The notes under the pieces were generated by a model, which saw only the letters and a program-made list of their open reading frames with translations, made no database searches and had not been told where the DNA came from. From Gnetum montanum (lineage: Eukaryota; Streptophyta; Gnetopsida; Gnetales; Gnetaceae), in contig MNCI01012642.1 in assembly GCA_015680685.1 (NCBI GenBank), forward strand, positions 724,800-788,799: 64,000 nt of DNA. Direction: 5' to 3'. Positions 9,566-20,627 of the stretch are shown here, piece after piece. Made by a program: the position numbers and the translations under genes. The stretch's first letter is position 1. Every line of letters starts with the position of its first letter.

Positions 9566-12352
9566 TCATGTAGTTCCTGGTGATGGTGGCCCCTCCATGG
9601 GTGCTTTCCCTTTGTCGTGTGCTCTAGGATTTCATGTTTGATGGCATTGAAGTATAGCTTGGAGCTTCTCCTCTTCATTCCGACGATCTTGTGCCGTCCA
9701 TGCGAGTGTTCCTATGTTTGATGGAGTTGGCACCTTCCACGGACAGGGTAGTTGTAGGAACATCTAATTAGCTTTAACATACCACGCTACGAACACTCGT
9801 CGTTCCTCTTCGTAGGCTCTAGCTTTGTCTTTGTATTCATGAAGATCTGTTAGCCGTCGAGCCAAGTCGATTGCTACATATTTCTGTCCTTGGTAGCTTG
9901 CTTTTACCATCTCGAGTTTAGAATTTGCAACATCCAATTTTTCAACCAGCTTTTTGCATTCTACAAATTCTGCCTCATATTTGAGATGGGTGGAAGCTAC
10001 CTGCTATTCAAGATCTATTCTCGGGCATCCTACTGTTAACATGGCAAGGTTGGCATATCTAAGGTTTTCCAACTCCATGTATTCTATTAATTCTTGGATC
10101 TACAAGTCCCGATTTTTAACTTCCGCTTGGTGGGTGAAGGTGTAACTGTCCAGGATGGTCCTCCAATCAGTGTGCTAAGCACTAATGTTGTTGATTTGAT
10201 CCTTGGCCATATGAATCTCCTTCTTCAGGATTTTTTTGTACATCCCCACTTGATCACGGAAATTCTCCTTCAGCCTCTCTTGTCGTTTAGCCTCATTTTT
10301 CCATGCGCTTATCTCGATCACTGATTTCTGGTGAATAGTGCATACCTCCTCCATTGAGAGGGTTCGATTCTCTATGGCTAAATGGCTTACATCTCAATTG
10401 ACCCAAATGAATTGTTCTTGCAACTGATAAAAGTGTTCATCGAGAACATTCTTTTGTTTGTCCACATAGGTCAACCAAAGGTTATCTGCAACCAACTGCT
10501 TGTTTTCTTCTTCTAAGGCTCTGAGTGCCTTATGGTGCACATGGGTTTGCACTTATACTACGGAGGCATTCCAAAAAGCCTTCCCCTTTTCTTCTACCAC
10601 CTTCTTATTCTCTATAGTCAATTTAGTTAGTTGCTCTGTTCTAAAGTTATCCAGCTGGTCCACGGGAACAAACTGTAGAGGATCCCGTTGTGCTGTTTGT
10701 AAGGCTACGAGCTACTCTTGTAGTTTTTTCACTTCTACTTCAGCATGCTCGGCCCTCACTTAGAATATGACCAGCTTCCCCTTGGTAGAAATGAGGTCTG
10801 ATTGAATTGCTGTAACATCCTGAGGGATGTCAAACAGAGATGTCAAAACTTGTCCTATTTGAAGTAATTTGTCAAGTGCATCCTCATGTTCTGCAGGAGT
10901 CATTAAGGTTCTGGCAAGTGTTTGAGCATCTCTTGCTCCTAAAAGATCTGCTGGTGACACAACAGGTACATTGAATGATTCCTTGATGTGGTTAGCGACC
11001 ACTTCAGCAGCTCCCATGGCATTCTGGTGTTGCATGACCACCACAGTGGCACCTTCACCAGTCTCTAACTATACTTGAAATGATGCCACATTTCTAGATA
11101 TCTGTTGTGACCATCTGCTTTCCCCTCCTCTTGTTTGAATTGATAGTTCACCCCTTGTGCGATCTAACAAAATTGTAGGTTGATCGTCATCATCGATGAT
11201 GCAGAAGAGGTTTGCGTCATCACGACTTCCCGAACTGACCATTTTAGTGATGGCCCTTAGATGGCTCATCGACGGTCTATAGTCCTACAGCAGTGGTAGT
11301 TGACCCTAGCCTATGCCAAGCCATGCTTCTTGTTGTTGGCTAGGATCCATGGTTGGAGGTTGACTGGAGCCTGCAAATTGAGTAGCAGGTGGTCTAGTCA
11401 TCTGTTCTTCTTCTTCGGGTCTCAGCTCTTCACCAGTGCTCTTTCTTGGAGTTGGCACCTTTAACAATTCAGCATAAGAAGCATTCTGGGCTTTGCAGAG
11501 GACACCATTTGTGTACCCCTGAATACCAGCCCATCAGCATAGTTTTCTGATAAGACATGGGAAAGGCAACGTCATCTTCCCTATCTTTCATTCTTCAAGT
11601 CGCCTTATGATCTCCATCAAATATAGATGAGGAAGATTAGCGTTAATCTTTTCCATCAACACTGCACATCCCCTTGCCACATACGTGGATATTCTTTTTA
11701 AGCCTTTTGTAGGATAGAGGTGATATGTTCTGATTTTGAAATAAATCCTCTCTTCTATTATCAGCTCACCAAAATCTTTATCTCTGCCATAAGCCTTCTC
11801 TAACCAATCCTTTCACACATCAGTGTTTGAACGGGTAGATAACTAAGCAACATGAGGTCCTGAATTCAAAAGGTTCAACACTTCTGAAATAGCCTATGTA
11901 GAGAAATCTATAGTCACACCACAAATGTTAACTATGGTGCCTTACTCCCTATTGTGCTAGAACTGGTACATTTCACCTAAGTATCAGGTGCTGCTTTCAG
12001 AGAGGAAAGGCCATAAGGGAGATCCTTTAAGGTGATCCCTAATAGCCTTAGGAGTGAACTCTACGAAAGATTCAAAGTTAAGCTCCATAATCACCGCAAC
12101 AAATGTGGACTTCTCATGTATAGCCTGAACACACTTTGGGGGCAACATGAGTTGTTGTCTCGGTTCAGGTGCAGGAGCAACTCCTCCTTCTGCCTACCCA
12201 AATCGTTTGGTAGGAGGTTCTTGTTGATGGATGCTAAATGAGTGCACCTCCTATTCTATATGTTATCCTACAAGACCTTTTCTTCTACCTCTCTGAGGTT
12301 GTTTCACTCCACCTTGAACAAGACCCTCCTGCTGTGCACGTTTCAGGGCCAT
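9566..12352 (-). pseudogene. ORF2 of element B (plant transposon-associated domain plus long coiled coil)
   Basis: The frame runs on the minus strand from ATG 12352 (Met-Ala-Leu-Lys-Arg) to TGA 9566, about 928 codons with many stops. The N-terminal third contains STFVAVIMELNF, YQFWHN, IDFSTxAISEVLNL, FKIRTYHLYPTKGLKRIS and LPFPCLIRKL (12150-11540), matching the same protein in C, D and G. It resembles the domain annotated in many plants as a putative plant transposon protein, common next to Athila-like elements; that match is from memory. The remainder, from about 11044 (NAMGAAEVVANHIKESFNVP), is helical and charged, as in a coiled coil. The C-terminus ends PPSPGTT. I see no signal peptide or membrane segment. 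Its function is unknown. Confidence 0.75.
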
Positions 12353-12632
12353 TCTGCAATCACACAGATTAAGCGTTAGTAAAGTTGCTTTGGAAATCAA
12401 GTTATATGTTACTAATTGACTTAATTAAATATCTTATATTATAACATGTGATTGTGCCCAAAAGTTTGTAATACTGGGTCTTGTAACTTAGGTGGTTATC
12501 ATTTTAATCTCCCGGTATACTTAAGGTTATGTGATTTTTGGCACAATTATTCTAAGTGTTAAGTTAATTATCCTAACTGATGTCCTTTGGGAGATAATAA
12601 ATTTCAAAAAAGTTAGGCACTTTTTGACAAGT

Positions 12633-12652
12633 GTCTCTCCCCCACGACTAAA
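12633..12652 (-). promoter_or_regulatory. G-rich motif upstream of ORF2 in B
   Basis: The minus strand reads TTTAGTCGTGGGGGAGAGAC, with upstream context (GAACTTGGAGTG) resembling that before the 3' LTR of A. It lies about 280 bp upstream of the ORF2 ATG and may be an additional polypurine tract. Confidence 0.5.
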
Positions 12653-12822
12653 TTGAACACTCCAAGTTCAAACAGGTTCAAATGGAATTAAATTCAGAGT
12701 ACTAGTGCGTGAGATATAAATGAAAAAGCAAGGGTCACACAAGTGCAAGTCACAAAGAAAAATTTCAACAACTCCCCCCGCAGAAATGGTAAAATGATGC
12801 TAAGTGTTGCGGCAGGGGTACC

Positions 12823-12912
12823 TATTTATAAGAAAATAGGACGCGATATCGCGTACGGTACATCACATACACGATATCACATGGGACACGATATCGCGTA
12901 CACGATATCTCG
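12823..12912 (-). promoter_or_regulatory. Internal promoter of element B: GATATC array plus TATA box
   Basis: On the minus strand four GATATC palindromes (12844-12911, with CGCG flanks like those in the LTR) precede TATAAATA at 12823-12830. The ORF2 ATG is 471 bp downstream, the same distance as in element C. The arrangement copies the LTR U3 but lies inside the element. The promoter role is inferred from motif and position. Confidence 0.6.
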
Positions 12913-14070
12913 TCCCTATCAATGTGAGACACTGAGAAACTACCGATTTTTTAATGATTTTTCATGAAATTAACGTTAGAATTGAGGACATTGGCAAGTA
13001 TGAAGATGTTCTAGGACAATTTTATCGACTTGAAAGGCACTAGGAATGATAATGATGTGAATATTGAGCAATTAAAATTTTGGTGGTTACGAAGAAAAGG
13101 AAATGTAATGGTACATTGGAACGTTAAAATTTAGAGGAATAGTAATAGGGAAAGAAAATTATAAAAATTTATAAAAAATTAAGCTAAGGGTAAGAAATTC
13201 TATGTTTAAGCTAGAGCATTAGTGAAGATTACAACAAATTACACAAGTGGGTCCTCCCCAAAGCAAGTTTCAACCTATAATGCCCTTGTGTAACCACACT
13301 TAAAGTGTCCATGGGCACTAGAAGGATTAAATGTAATCCGCACTAACTCCACAAAACACACACATGTAAATATCACTGAAATGAGATGAAAATTCTATGT
13401 TACATGGGTCATGAACTACAATTACATGAACAGTGAGATGAGATGAACTATAGAAAGGGATCATAGAGATTGGGACATGAGGTAATTGANCTCTCTTTTT
13501 TTTTTCCTTTTCACTTTACTGAATCCAGAGCAGCCACCAACCTTCAAGCATGGGTGCATGTCTTTCCAGTGGGATCCCCCTAGAACAACATTTTATTTCC
13601 AAGTGCCCTTTTGATTACTCTTACTCCCATTTTTCATTAGATCTACAAGGATCTTAGTACAACCAAGTTGCATGATAACTTCCACAACTATCACCAAAGA
13701 GAATCTACAAGTCCCCTTGATGTCACACCCTAATCATTCGCTCTTGGTCCATCCTTATTCATTCCAGGTACAATGAACACAAAATTAATTTTAAGTTTTA
13801 AAAATATCAAGAATGTCACTGTACCCTTGAATAGACCCTCTTATTTATAGAGTGGATGAGTGGGTGTAGTGGGCTCATTGTTCCAAATAATTGATCACTC
13901 ATGACTTAATAACATAAAACACATCTCAACCAATGATTCACATGAGTGTTTTATTCGTAGATGAGATTACTTACAAAAACGTAAAAAGACAAAATACACA
14001 AAAAGATAAAAGGATAAAACAAAATGTTGTAAAGTTAAATAAAATGAAAAATATTTATTAATCCTACTTG
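12913..14070. other. Element B spacer, noncoding
   Basis: AT-rich sequence shared with C (24866-26248), including a GTGGGTCCTCCCCAAAGC block near 13247. An N at 13490 replaces about 200 bp present in C, including C's CT microsatellite. No gene seen. Confidence 0.75.
13490..13490. other. Assembly N
   Basis: A single N. By comparison with C (25425-25640), about 200 bp is missing here, probably a gap at a CT microsatellite. Confidence 0.7.
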
Positions 14071-15155
14071 TTATTGCAATGGGGGATATCCCCCATAACT
14101 AAACAATTGAGTATGGCAAAGATTAATAAATGGAAAAGAAGGATCCTTGCATGTTGGAAGTATTGGGACTAGTCTATACTTATCCCCTTGGATTTCACAC
14201 ACTTCATAATAAGCATAGTGGGGCATTGTATACAATGTAGTTCCCAGATAACGAGTTGACCCACTATGATGTTTGTGACTGTTAGATGGTATGCAAGGAT
14301 TGAGTTGATGCCTCCCATAATTATGTTCATTGGGTCGTATGGTTGTTGGAGCGCTTAATGATGGCCCTGATGAAGTTACATGAGGCATTAGGTTCGAAGG
14401 TAAGGGTGCACCACAGTGTGGGACTTATGCTGAGTTGTAGGATGTAGTGGCCTCGAAATTATGTTGTCCTTTCTTATGGCCGTGTTTAAAGAAAGGACAC
14501 CTTTGATGTTGAGGAGGCCTCTCACTGTTGTTGAAACTAGTAGCACAAGTGTTGTTCATGGGTTGTTGTTGTGGCACAAACATCCTAGGAATAGTTGGTG
14601 GCACTGTGGAAGGAGGGAAAGGATAGGAATGTTGAAAGTTAGGAGGGATGTAAGATGCATAAGGTGGTGGTTGTGTTGGAGGTATGGGTTGATAGTATTG
14701 TGGGGAATGATATTGTGGTGAGATAGAGTATGGTGGCCCAAATGGAGAAATAAGATGTTGAACGTGATAAGTGTTTGGATTCGAAAAATATGAAGGGTGC
14801 CTCCAATCTAAGGGTGGTCTCCCCCACAACTGGGATTGTTGCCACTGTGATCTAACACAATATCTCTGTACGAACTCTGGATGTAACGTGCTTCCCCAAT
14901 GCTCATGTATATGTAACAATATTGGGCATTGGCCCTTGGGGTGATCGTATAGGCATATGTTGCATTCATTCGTAGGATTGGCATTTAACCACTTATTCCC
15001 TTTATTCTTTTTCTCTGAAGGTCTATTGTTGTGTCCTATCTCCTAGGTTGTCAAAACTCTATCTCCAATGTTGTTGATGTATTCTCTACACTTTTGATGC
15101 ATCCAATCCAACATCTTATTGATCTTTGCCTTTGCTTCTTCTATCTCCTGGGTTG
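14071..15155 (-). pseudogene. gag remnant of element B with pol-type C-terminus
   Basis: On the minus strand the remnant begins inside the region just before the zinc knuckle. It reads CNICLYDHPKGQC (CX2CX3HX4C, near 14960) followed by HEHWGSTLHPEFVQRYC. Next comes a proline/tyrosine-rich segment (QPIPPTQPPPYASYIPP), a second cysteine motif (RCPFFKHGHKKGQ) and a terminal FSYGGYPPLQ followed by TAA at 14071-14073. Those last residues correspond to the end of D's integrase (LSHGGDGHPC), so gag has been joined in frame to the pol end. The capsid domain is lost by the deletion at about 15155. Confidence 0.8.
14079..14096. repeat. 18-bp perfect palindrome at the end of gag in B
   Basis: ATGGGGGATATCCCCCAT is its own reverse complement. 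It overlaps the last codons of the gag frame and contains the G-rich motif on both strands. C has one mismatch (near 26255) and G an imperfect version (47619-47636). Confidence 0.9.
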
Positions 15156-15562
15156 TATACGAATACGAGCGTTTTCATGCGTGATCTAGTCGAACTAGTT
15201 GTGGCACATAAATAGTTATCCTTAGGTCGTAGTTCGCTGTCTTCTCACCTGGACTAGTATTTATCATTTGTCACGTATGGTTTAGTCCAGAGTGAGGTGT
15301 ATGATGTGTTATAATTCTAATTCTACTCTTGATGGTAGTGGAATAGAAGATTAACTAAACTAAACTAGGAGGGAAAGGGTAAGAGAATCTATTCTAGCCT
15401 AAGTGCGATGAGCAACTCATTCCTTGATCAACCATACACATCTTGGACTTCGTGCACGACTACCACTGGGACTACCAAGTGCAGGTCCTAGGCACACCAC
15501 TGGGATTACCAAGAGAAGATCCCAAATACGCCACTGGGATTACCAAGCGCAGATCCTAGCTA

Positions 15563-15563
15563 N
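15563..15563. other. Assembly N in the LTR of B
   Basis: A single N. About 90 bp of the partner LTR (around 8865-8945) is missing here. Confidence 0.7.
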
Positions 15564-15910
15564 AAGGGACTAATCTCGATGAGCAACCAATTCCTTGACT
15601 AGCCGTACACATTCGTAAATGCTTGTAATCAAGTCGTACTCACACCGTGCTACTATAAGTAATAAATAACATTAAATAAATAAACAAACAAATAAATAAC
15701 AAAGTGAATGCTACAATGATGAAGTAATCTCAATCTTTATTTCTGGTCATGTGCGTGTCCAAGTACGTCACACTTGAATAAAGACACCATACAACTACAT
15801 TCACCACACTGCGGGCAGACACGGGAAAAATAAACTAACTTTGGAGGGATCAAATTGCTAAAGTTTCACTACAAGAAAACTGGGATCCCCAATAAGGGAG
15901 AGCCGCGTCT

Positions 15911-16017
15911 TATTTATAGACATTGCGACAGATTGCGATATCATGTACACAATATCGTAGGGAAGATGCAATATCGCGTATGCGATATCACGGCCCATGC
16001 GATATCGCGGCCCATCA
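15911..16017 (-). promoter_or_regulatory. U3 promoter of the 5' LTR of B
   Basis: TATAAATA on the minus strand at 15911-15918, with five GATATC-type repeats between it and the LTR start at 16017. Confidence 0.68.
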
Positions 16018-16022
16018 GTTAC

Positions 16023-19000
16023 TATATGAAATACAATTTCATATTTAATAATAAGTTATTAATCCATGAATTTAAATTAAAGCATAACATCTTAAGTAAT
16101 ATATACTTATAACATTCGATTGTCCATCTGCTCTTAAACACGGATTCCATGCATTGGCTATTAACTAAAAGAATGTGATTGCTCTATGCATTGCTTCATG
16201 ATCATTAGGATCTATCTCATCAACCTTGGAAGCTCCTTCTACCTAAAGAAAACCATGCACATGTGGTGATCCAAGATGTTGCCATTCATATTGATGAGCA
16301 ACAAGTAGTCCCTCCACTCAACCATATGAATCACAAGCATTCACTAGTGATCTAGTTGAATATGTGGACTTAGCCCCTAAGTGTGCTGATAGATAAAGAT
16401 AGTGATGTGGGAAAAGATTATTGTTGTCTTCTTAGCTCTCACTTATGGAAGCTCATTTGTATGGTTAAGTGTGAGCCAAGACACATTATAGTTATTTATC
16501 TAATTTAAGTGTCAAAATAAAGATAATTAATTAGGAAACTACTTAACTATATAATGATCCTTTAAGCTAACTAGCCTAACATTAGCATTTAGGCCCACTT
16601 TTTGTATGCATCCTAAACTCATTCTAACACTACTGGGTTACTAAGTTTCTATTGTTGGGCATACCAAATAGCCACTGTTTAGATTACCAAGCGTTAAACA
16701 ATATCTTCGAAGTGGTCGTACTTATGTGCTTGTTATTAAGTTTATTAATTAACTAAAGGACAAGAATGTGAAGTGCATGAAAATAAACATTAATATATTC
16801 TAAGTTCTATAAGGAGTTCTAAGAATCTTGTCTTTATTGTGATCACATCAATGTGTCCAAGTACAATGATGCTCGAATAAGGATCTATACAAATTTTTGA
16901 AGTCTTACTGTGGGCACTCAGAAAATATTCTAGTTTAAAAGATCAAGTTGCTAATTACTACTAAAAACTATTTTGGTTCATAAGATCAAGTGCTTCAATA
17001 AATCTATAGGAATTCAAATCATGATAAAGAAAGAATAACATAAAAATGAATAATGAAGATTGCCTTCCACTCTACAGAGGGATTATTCATTTTGTTTAAC
17101 TAAAAGACAATATTTTTTTGTTTTCATTATATAACAAGAGTTTATTTAAATAAAATATATAAATTTTCAAATTTATAAGCAATTGTAATGTTATTTTGGC
17201 CCCAATCCATCTATATATTTAATTTTTAAATTTTTTTTTTGTTATTGGGGCTATATTATATAAATTTTAGTAATCTTTGCCTCATTGATCACATATATAT
17301 ATCCAAGGCATCTTTTGGAAATTTGTATCATGAAATTGTTAATATAATTTTAGCAAGAATTTTATTTTTTCATCATCAACATATCAATTTTTTATCAATT
17401 CATAAACATACATCAACATCATTTATTCTTATTTACTTAATCTTGGAAGTTGAATAGTTGCAAGTGAGGACATTCATTATTTCAATGATATCTCAATAAT
17501 TTTTCAAAATATTTCAATGATTCTTATTTTATTAGAAAGACAGAAATATAACTACATGCAACTAAAATTTTAGTTCAATATCTATTACAAGTTGTGAGAA
17601 ATTAGCTTTATAATTTGGCATATTTTTTTAATCTTGAATTTTTACTAGAATGAATGATAGTAAACGATTAGATAGTTTCTCCATCATCATCCAAAGAATT
17701 TATATGATATGAGATTTATTTAAAAACCAATATCTTCGAAAAGGTTTAGTTAAAATTTTAGCATCAGAAACTTAGCAACTTTTGAGTTATCATCTTTCAA
17801 GTTTTCACTACCAAAATTACTATGATTTTTGATAGATTGGAAAGAAAATAACATAACCTCAACTTATAGATATCTCTTATAGTACTTCCCTTTTACAATT
17901 TGTAGAAAAATTTACTACCAAAAATAAAAATTTTATTAGCTAATTCTTTATGAAATCAAGATAATCAAGCAATTCTTTCATTACCTAAAATTCCTTTAGA
18001 AATGGCTCTTAATGAAAATAATACGGATTGCATAGAATCAAAAAAAACATTATATGGTTGACTAAAACTTGCAACTATTAAAAGAAAATGTAACCAACCT
18101 AGTCATTCCTAAAATTAAAGTAATGAAAGAATAAATCTTCTAAGGATATTTGCAAAGTGTTGTAATGTAACTATGTTAGTGGCAAGTTGTGTGAAGTATA
18201 TTTTGAATTTCTAGAATCAAGGAGCATGAACAAGAAAAGAAACATTATAATAGTAAAGATCAAGGAATTTAACACGATCATTCTTTATAAATTTAGTAGT
18301 AGAAAAAATGACATTTTCATAATAAGACAAACTAAAAAAGATCTTCTAAGAAACTAGAAAATTTTAGAGTAAGTAACAATATGTACTCTTAGTATTTATC
18401 CTATGTGTCAATTACATTTACTGAATATAATTTATTGTAATAGATGGAGAGATTTCTTGTGGTTTTTTAAAGAATTGATTAGTAATGAATGAATATTTTA
18501 TACATAGCATAAATAAATCTAAAAGAGAACTATAAATTTTTGAACTTTCTAATTTACCCATATTAGTGATGAGGTGTATGAAGTGAAGTAAAGAAAAAGA
18601 CATTTAATTCATTTAGCAAATATCAAGTACTAGAGAAAATGATATTTCCATAACAAGGAAGGCTAAAAGAATACTTGATATTTCTAGATGTGCTCTCTTA
18701 TTCTACGATCACTATCTTCAAGCAAACTTATAGCCACTATTAGGAGGTGCTTTTGTATTTTGTGATCACTATCTTTTCAAAAATGTAATGTTTTCTAGAT
18801 ATGGGAAGTAATGAAATTTGGTCAAATAATATTTTAGATATATCTCATGTTTCTCTTTGATGTATTGGTGGTAAAAAATTTTAACATTTATTAAGGTAGT
18901 TGATAGTAGGTGTGTTAGACATTCTTGAGGATGGTTTACTAAATTTAGGTGCATAAAATGTTATTAGTTAAGACATGTACATTACATTCACTTTACTTTC

Positions 19001-19120
19001 TTCTTGATAAAGTGTATGAAATTGATTTGTTTTCTAAAGAAAGCAAAAACAAAAAAAAACTTGCATTATGTATAAAAGTGGTATAAATCTAATGGTTTCA
19101 AATGGCTTTTTAAAGGTATT
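16023..19120. other. Host Helitron-derived noncoding sequence, copy 1
   Basis: AT-rich sequence matching 52975-55526 in the second host copy, with small indels. It has short low-quality ORFs on both strands but no recognisable domain. It holds an older truncated LTR (16292-16970) and near 18690-18785 two copies of a motif of about 60 bp around TTCTACGATCACTATCTT. The last five bases (GTATT) are the left target duplication of element D. Confidence 0.75.
16292..16970 (-). repeat. Old truncated LTR within the host unit
   Basis: It starts TGATGAGCAACAAG and continues with the shared LTR landmarks: CACTCAACCATATGAATCAC, a GTTGTCTTCTTAGCTCTCAC-like block, TACCAAGCG, and a TCTTTATTGTGATC block. Near 16970 it ends before the U3 palindromic array and TATA box expected in this family. 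The same truncated copy is at 53199-53870, so it was present before the host unit was duplicated. Confidence 0.7.
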
Positions 19121-20078
19121 TGATAAGTGGTGGAGTACCCCTACACCCAACCATATGAATCACAAAGTGTTCATATGTGATCCAATTGAATTTTGTGGAC
19201 TTTATAATTTTTAGTGCACTAGCTTTCTAGGTAGTGAACCTTGTCATAAGGTCATTCATTGTCTTCTTGATTACACTTGTGAAGCATAATGATATGGTTA
19301 AGAGTAATCGAGGCATATAATTTTTATCATTTTGTGTTTTATGATTTTGGTGCTTGAAGAGAGATAGAGTAATTTCATGACTAATTTAATTTAACTAACT
19401 AACTAATCTTTAACTGATCCTTACATAAGCATCTAGTTCCACTTTCCACACATGTCTTGAACCCATGTATCCACTACTAGGTTACCAAGCACTACATTAT
19501 TGAGTGCATCAAGCAATAATGTTGTTGGGATTACCAAGAAAATACGTGTTACACTTGGAGCGGCCATACCTATGTATTTAATCTATCTAGGTTATCTTGC
19601 TTAATTAGCTTAATTACTAGAAAACATTAAATAATTAACTGAAAGCATTAAGTGCATAAATAAATATCTAGACTCTCTAGAATGCTGCAACATTTATCAA
19701 GAAGTTCATCTTTATTGTCATACACACTATCATGCTCAGGTACAATAATGCTCAAATAAAGGTTTGTACACTCAATGACTCCTACTACAGGCACTCAGGA
19801 GAAATATTCTAACTTTCAAATGTAAAAACTACAAGAGTTTAGGTACTACTATGAATATGATGCTCATAAACATAGTTGGGAGCTTGTATTTATATTTTTT
19901 CTCTAGAGCTATGTTGATTGGGGCCTCATCAATGTAGTAAACACTATGTCGACGTGACCCCATTGATGGGGCAGCACCACGTAAATGGGGCCCTATTGAT
20001 GAGGCCATGTCAATGGGGGCCTATGGATGAGGCCATGTCAATAGGGGCCCGTTGATGCAACACGTTAATTCTTCATCA
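19121..20078 (-). repeat. Element D 3' LTR
   Basis: A 958-bp LTR from TGATAAGTGGTGG to CTTCATCA on the plus strand, paired with 39791-40809. The U5 part resembles the other LTRs. The U3 part differs, with repeats of a TTGATGRGGCC type instead of GATATC. Confidence 0.92.
19887..20078 (-). promoter_or_regulatory. U3 promoter of LTR D: GGCC-type array plus TATA box
   Basis: TATAAATA on the minus strand at 19887-19894. Upstream are six to eight short repeats of the form GGCCTCATCAATGGGGCC between 19915 and 20060. They occupy the place of the GATATC array of A, B, C and G. Confidence 0.65.
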
Positions 20079-20096
20079 TATCACCACGACTAAATG
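20079..20096 (-). promoter_or_regulatory. Polypurine tract-like site before the 3' LTR of D
   Basis: The minus strand reads CATTTAGTCGTGGTGATA and abuts the LTR. Its G run is weaker than in A and B. Confidence 0.55.
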
Positions 20097-20320
20097 AAAA
20101 CTTGTCCTTGAGTTCTTTTAGAAAATTGGAAAGGTATGGGATTATTTACTAACTCTTAACAAAACAAAACAAACTAACTTAAAAAAACTAAGTGCTCAAG
20201 TGTACAAATCAAAAAATTATAAAAATTGTGATATTCATGATACAAAATTGAATACCATTACATTAATCTTTAAAAATTTGGACAACACATCCTTTGACAA
20301 CATGAAGATGATGGTGAAGA

Positions 20321-20627
20321 TTAGACAATCCTATGTAGTGGTGGCTCTTGAGGCTCTAAAGAACCTTCGATAGCTTCGAGTACATGTGGTGGTTGAGGTG
20401 GTTGTGCCTATCTTACTATGGTTGCAACCACTAATGGAAGGTGAAAGGAATCAAGTAATTCCTTTATCTTCTCCTCCTTACTTTACAGATCATTCATGGT
20501 CCATGGTCCACATGGCTTCAACAATGTTGGATGGAATATAGACATCTTGTAAACAGGGCACAATCGAGAACATCTCCTTTACGTTGATAAACCAGGTGGT
20601 AACTATTTACATTCAATGTTGAATGTC
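20321..20627 (-). pseudogene. ORF2 of element D, C-terminal part
   Basis: This is the end of the ORF2 frame, separated from the rest (28927-31479) by insertion of C. On the minus strand the tail reads QPPHVLEAIEGSLEPQEPP and ends at the stop 20321-20323. It is proline-rich, like the tails of the B and C proteins (ending PPSPGTT and PPPGTT). The join across C is direct apart from the 5-bp duplication ATGTC. Confidence 0.65.

Larger units (their letters stand above)
8408..16017 (-). mobile_element. LTR retrotransposon B, non-autonomous, gag remnant plus ORF2
   Basis: This 7,610-bp element lies between GTTAC duplications (8403-8407 and 16018-16022). The paralogous empty site near 44155 has one TTTAC. 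In element order (minus strand) it has a 5' LTR truncated at its 3' end, no primer site, a gag remnant starting inside the zinc-knuckle region, the polyprotein C-terminus, an AT-rich spacer, an internal GATATC/TATA promoter, ORF2, a G-rich tract and the 3' LTR. There is no protease, RT or integrase. An internal deletion near 15155 removed the LTR U5 end, primer site and capsid domain, so this copy could not be mobilised again. Confidence 0.92.
15156..16017 (-). repeat. Element B 5' LTR, truncated at its U5 end
   Basis: Matches 8440-9395 but lacks the first 30-40 bp, including the TGATGAGTGGC terminus, because the deletion joins gag directly to ATACGAATACGAGCG. The TATA box is at 15911-15918 (minus strand), with the GATATC array to 16017. 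An N at 15563 marks a join missing roughly 90 bp relative to the other LTR. Confidence 0.88.

Noticed and set aside
9954-10763. Plus-strand open frames within B's ORF2
   Set aside because: They are the opposite strand of ORF2. The minus-strand reading matches C, D and G.
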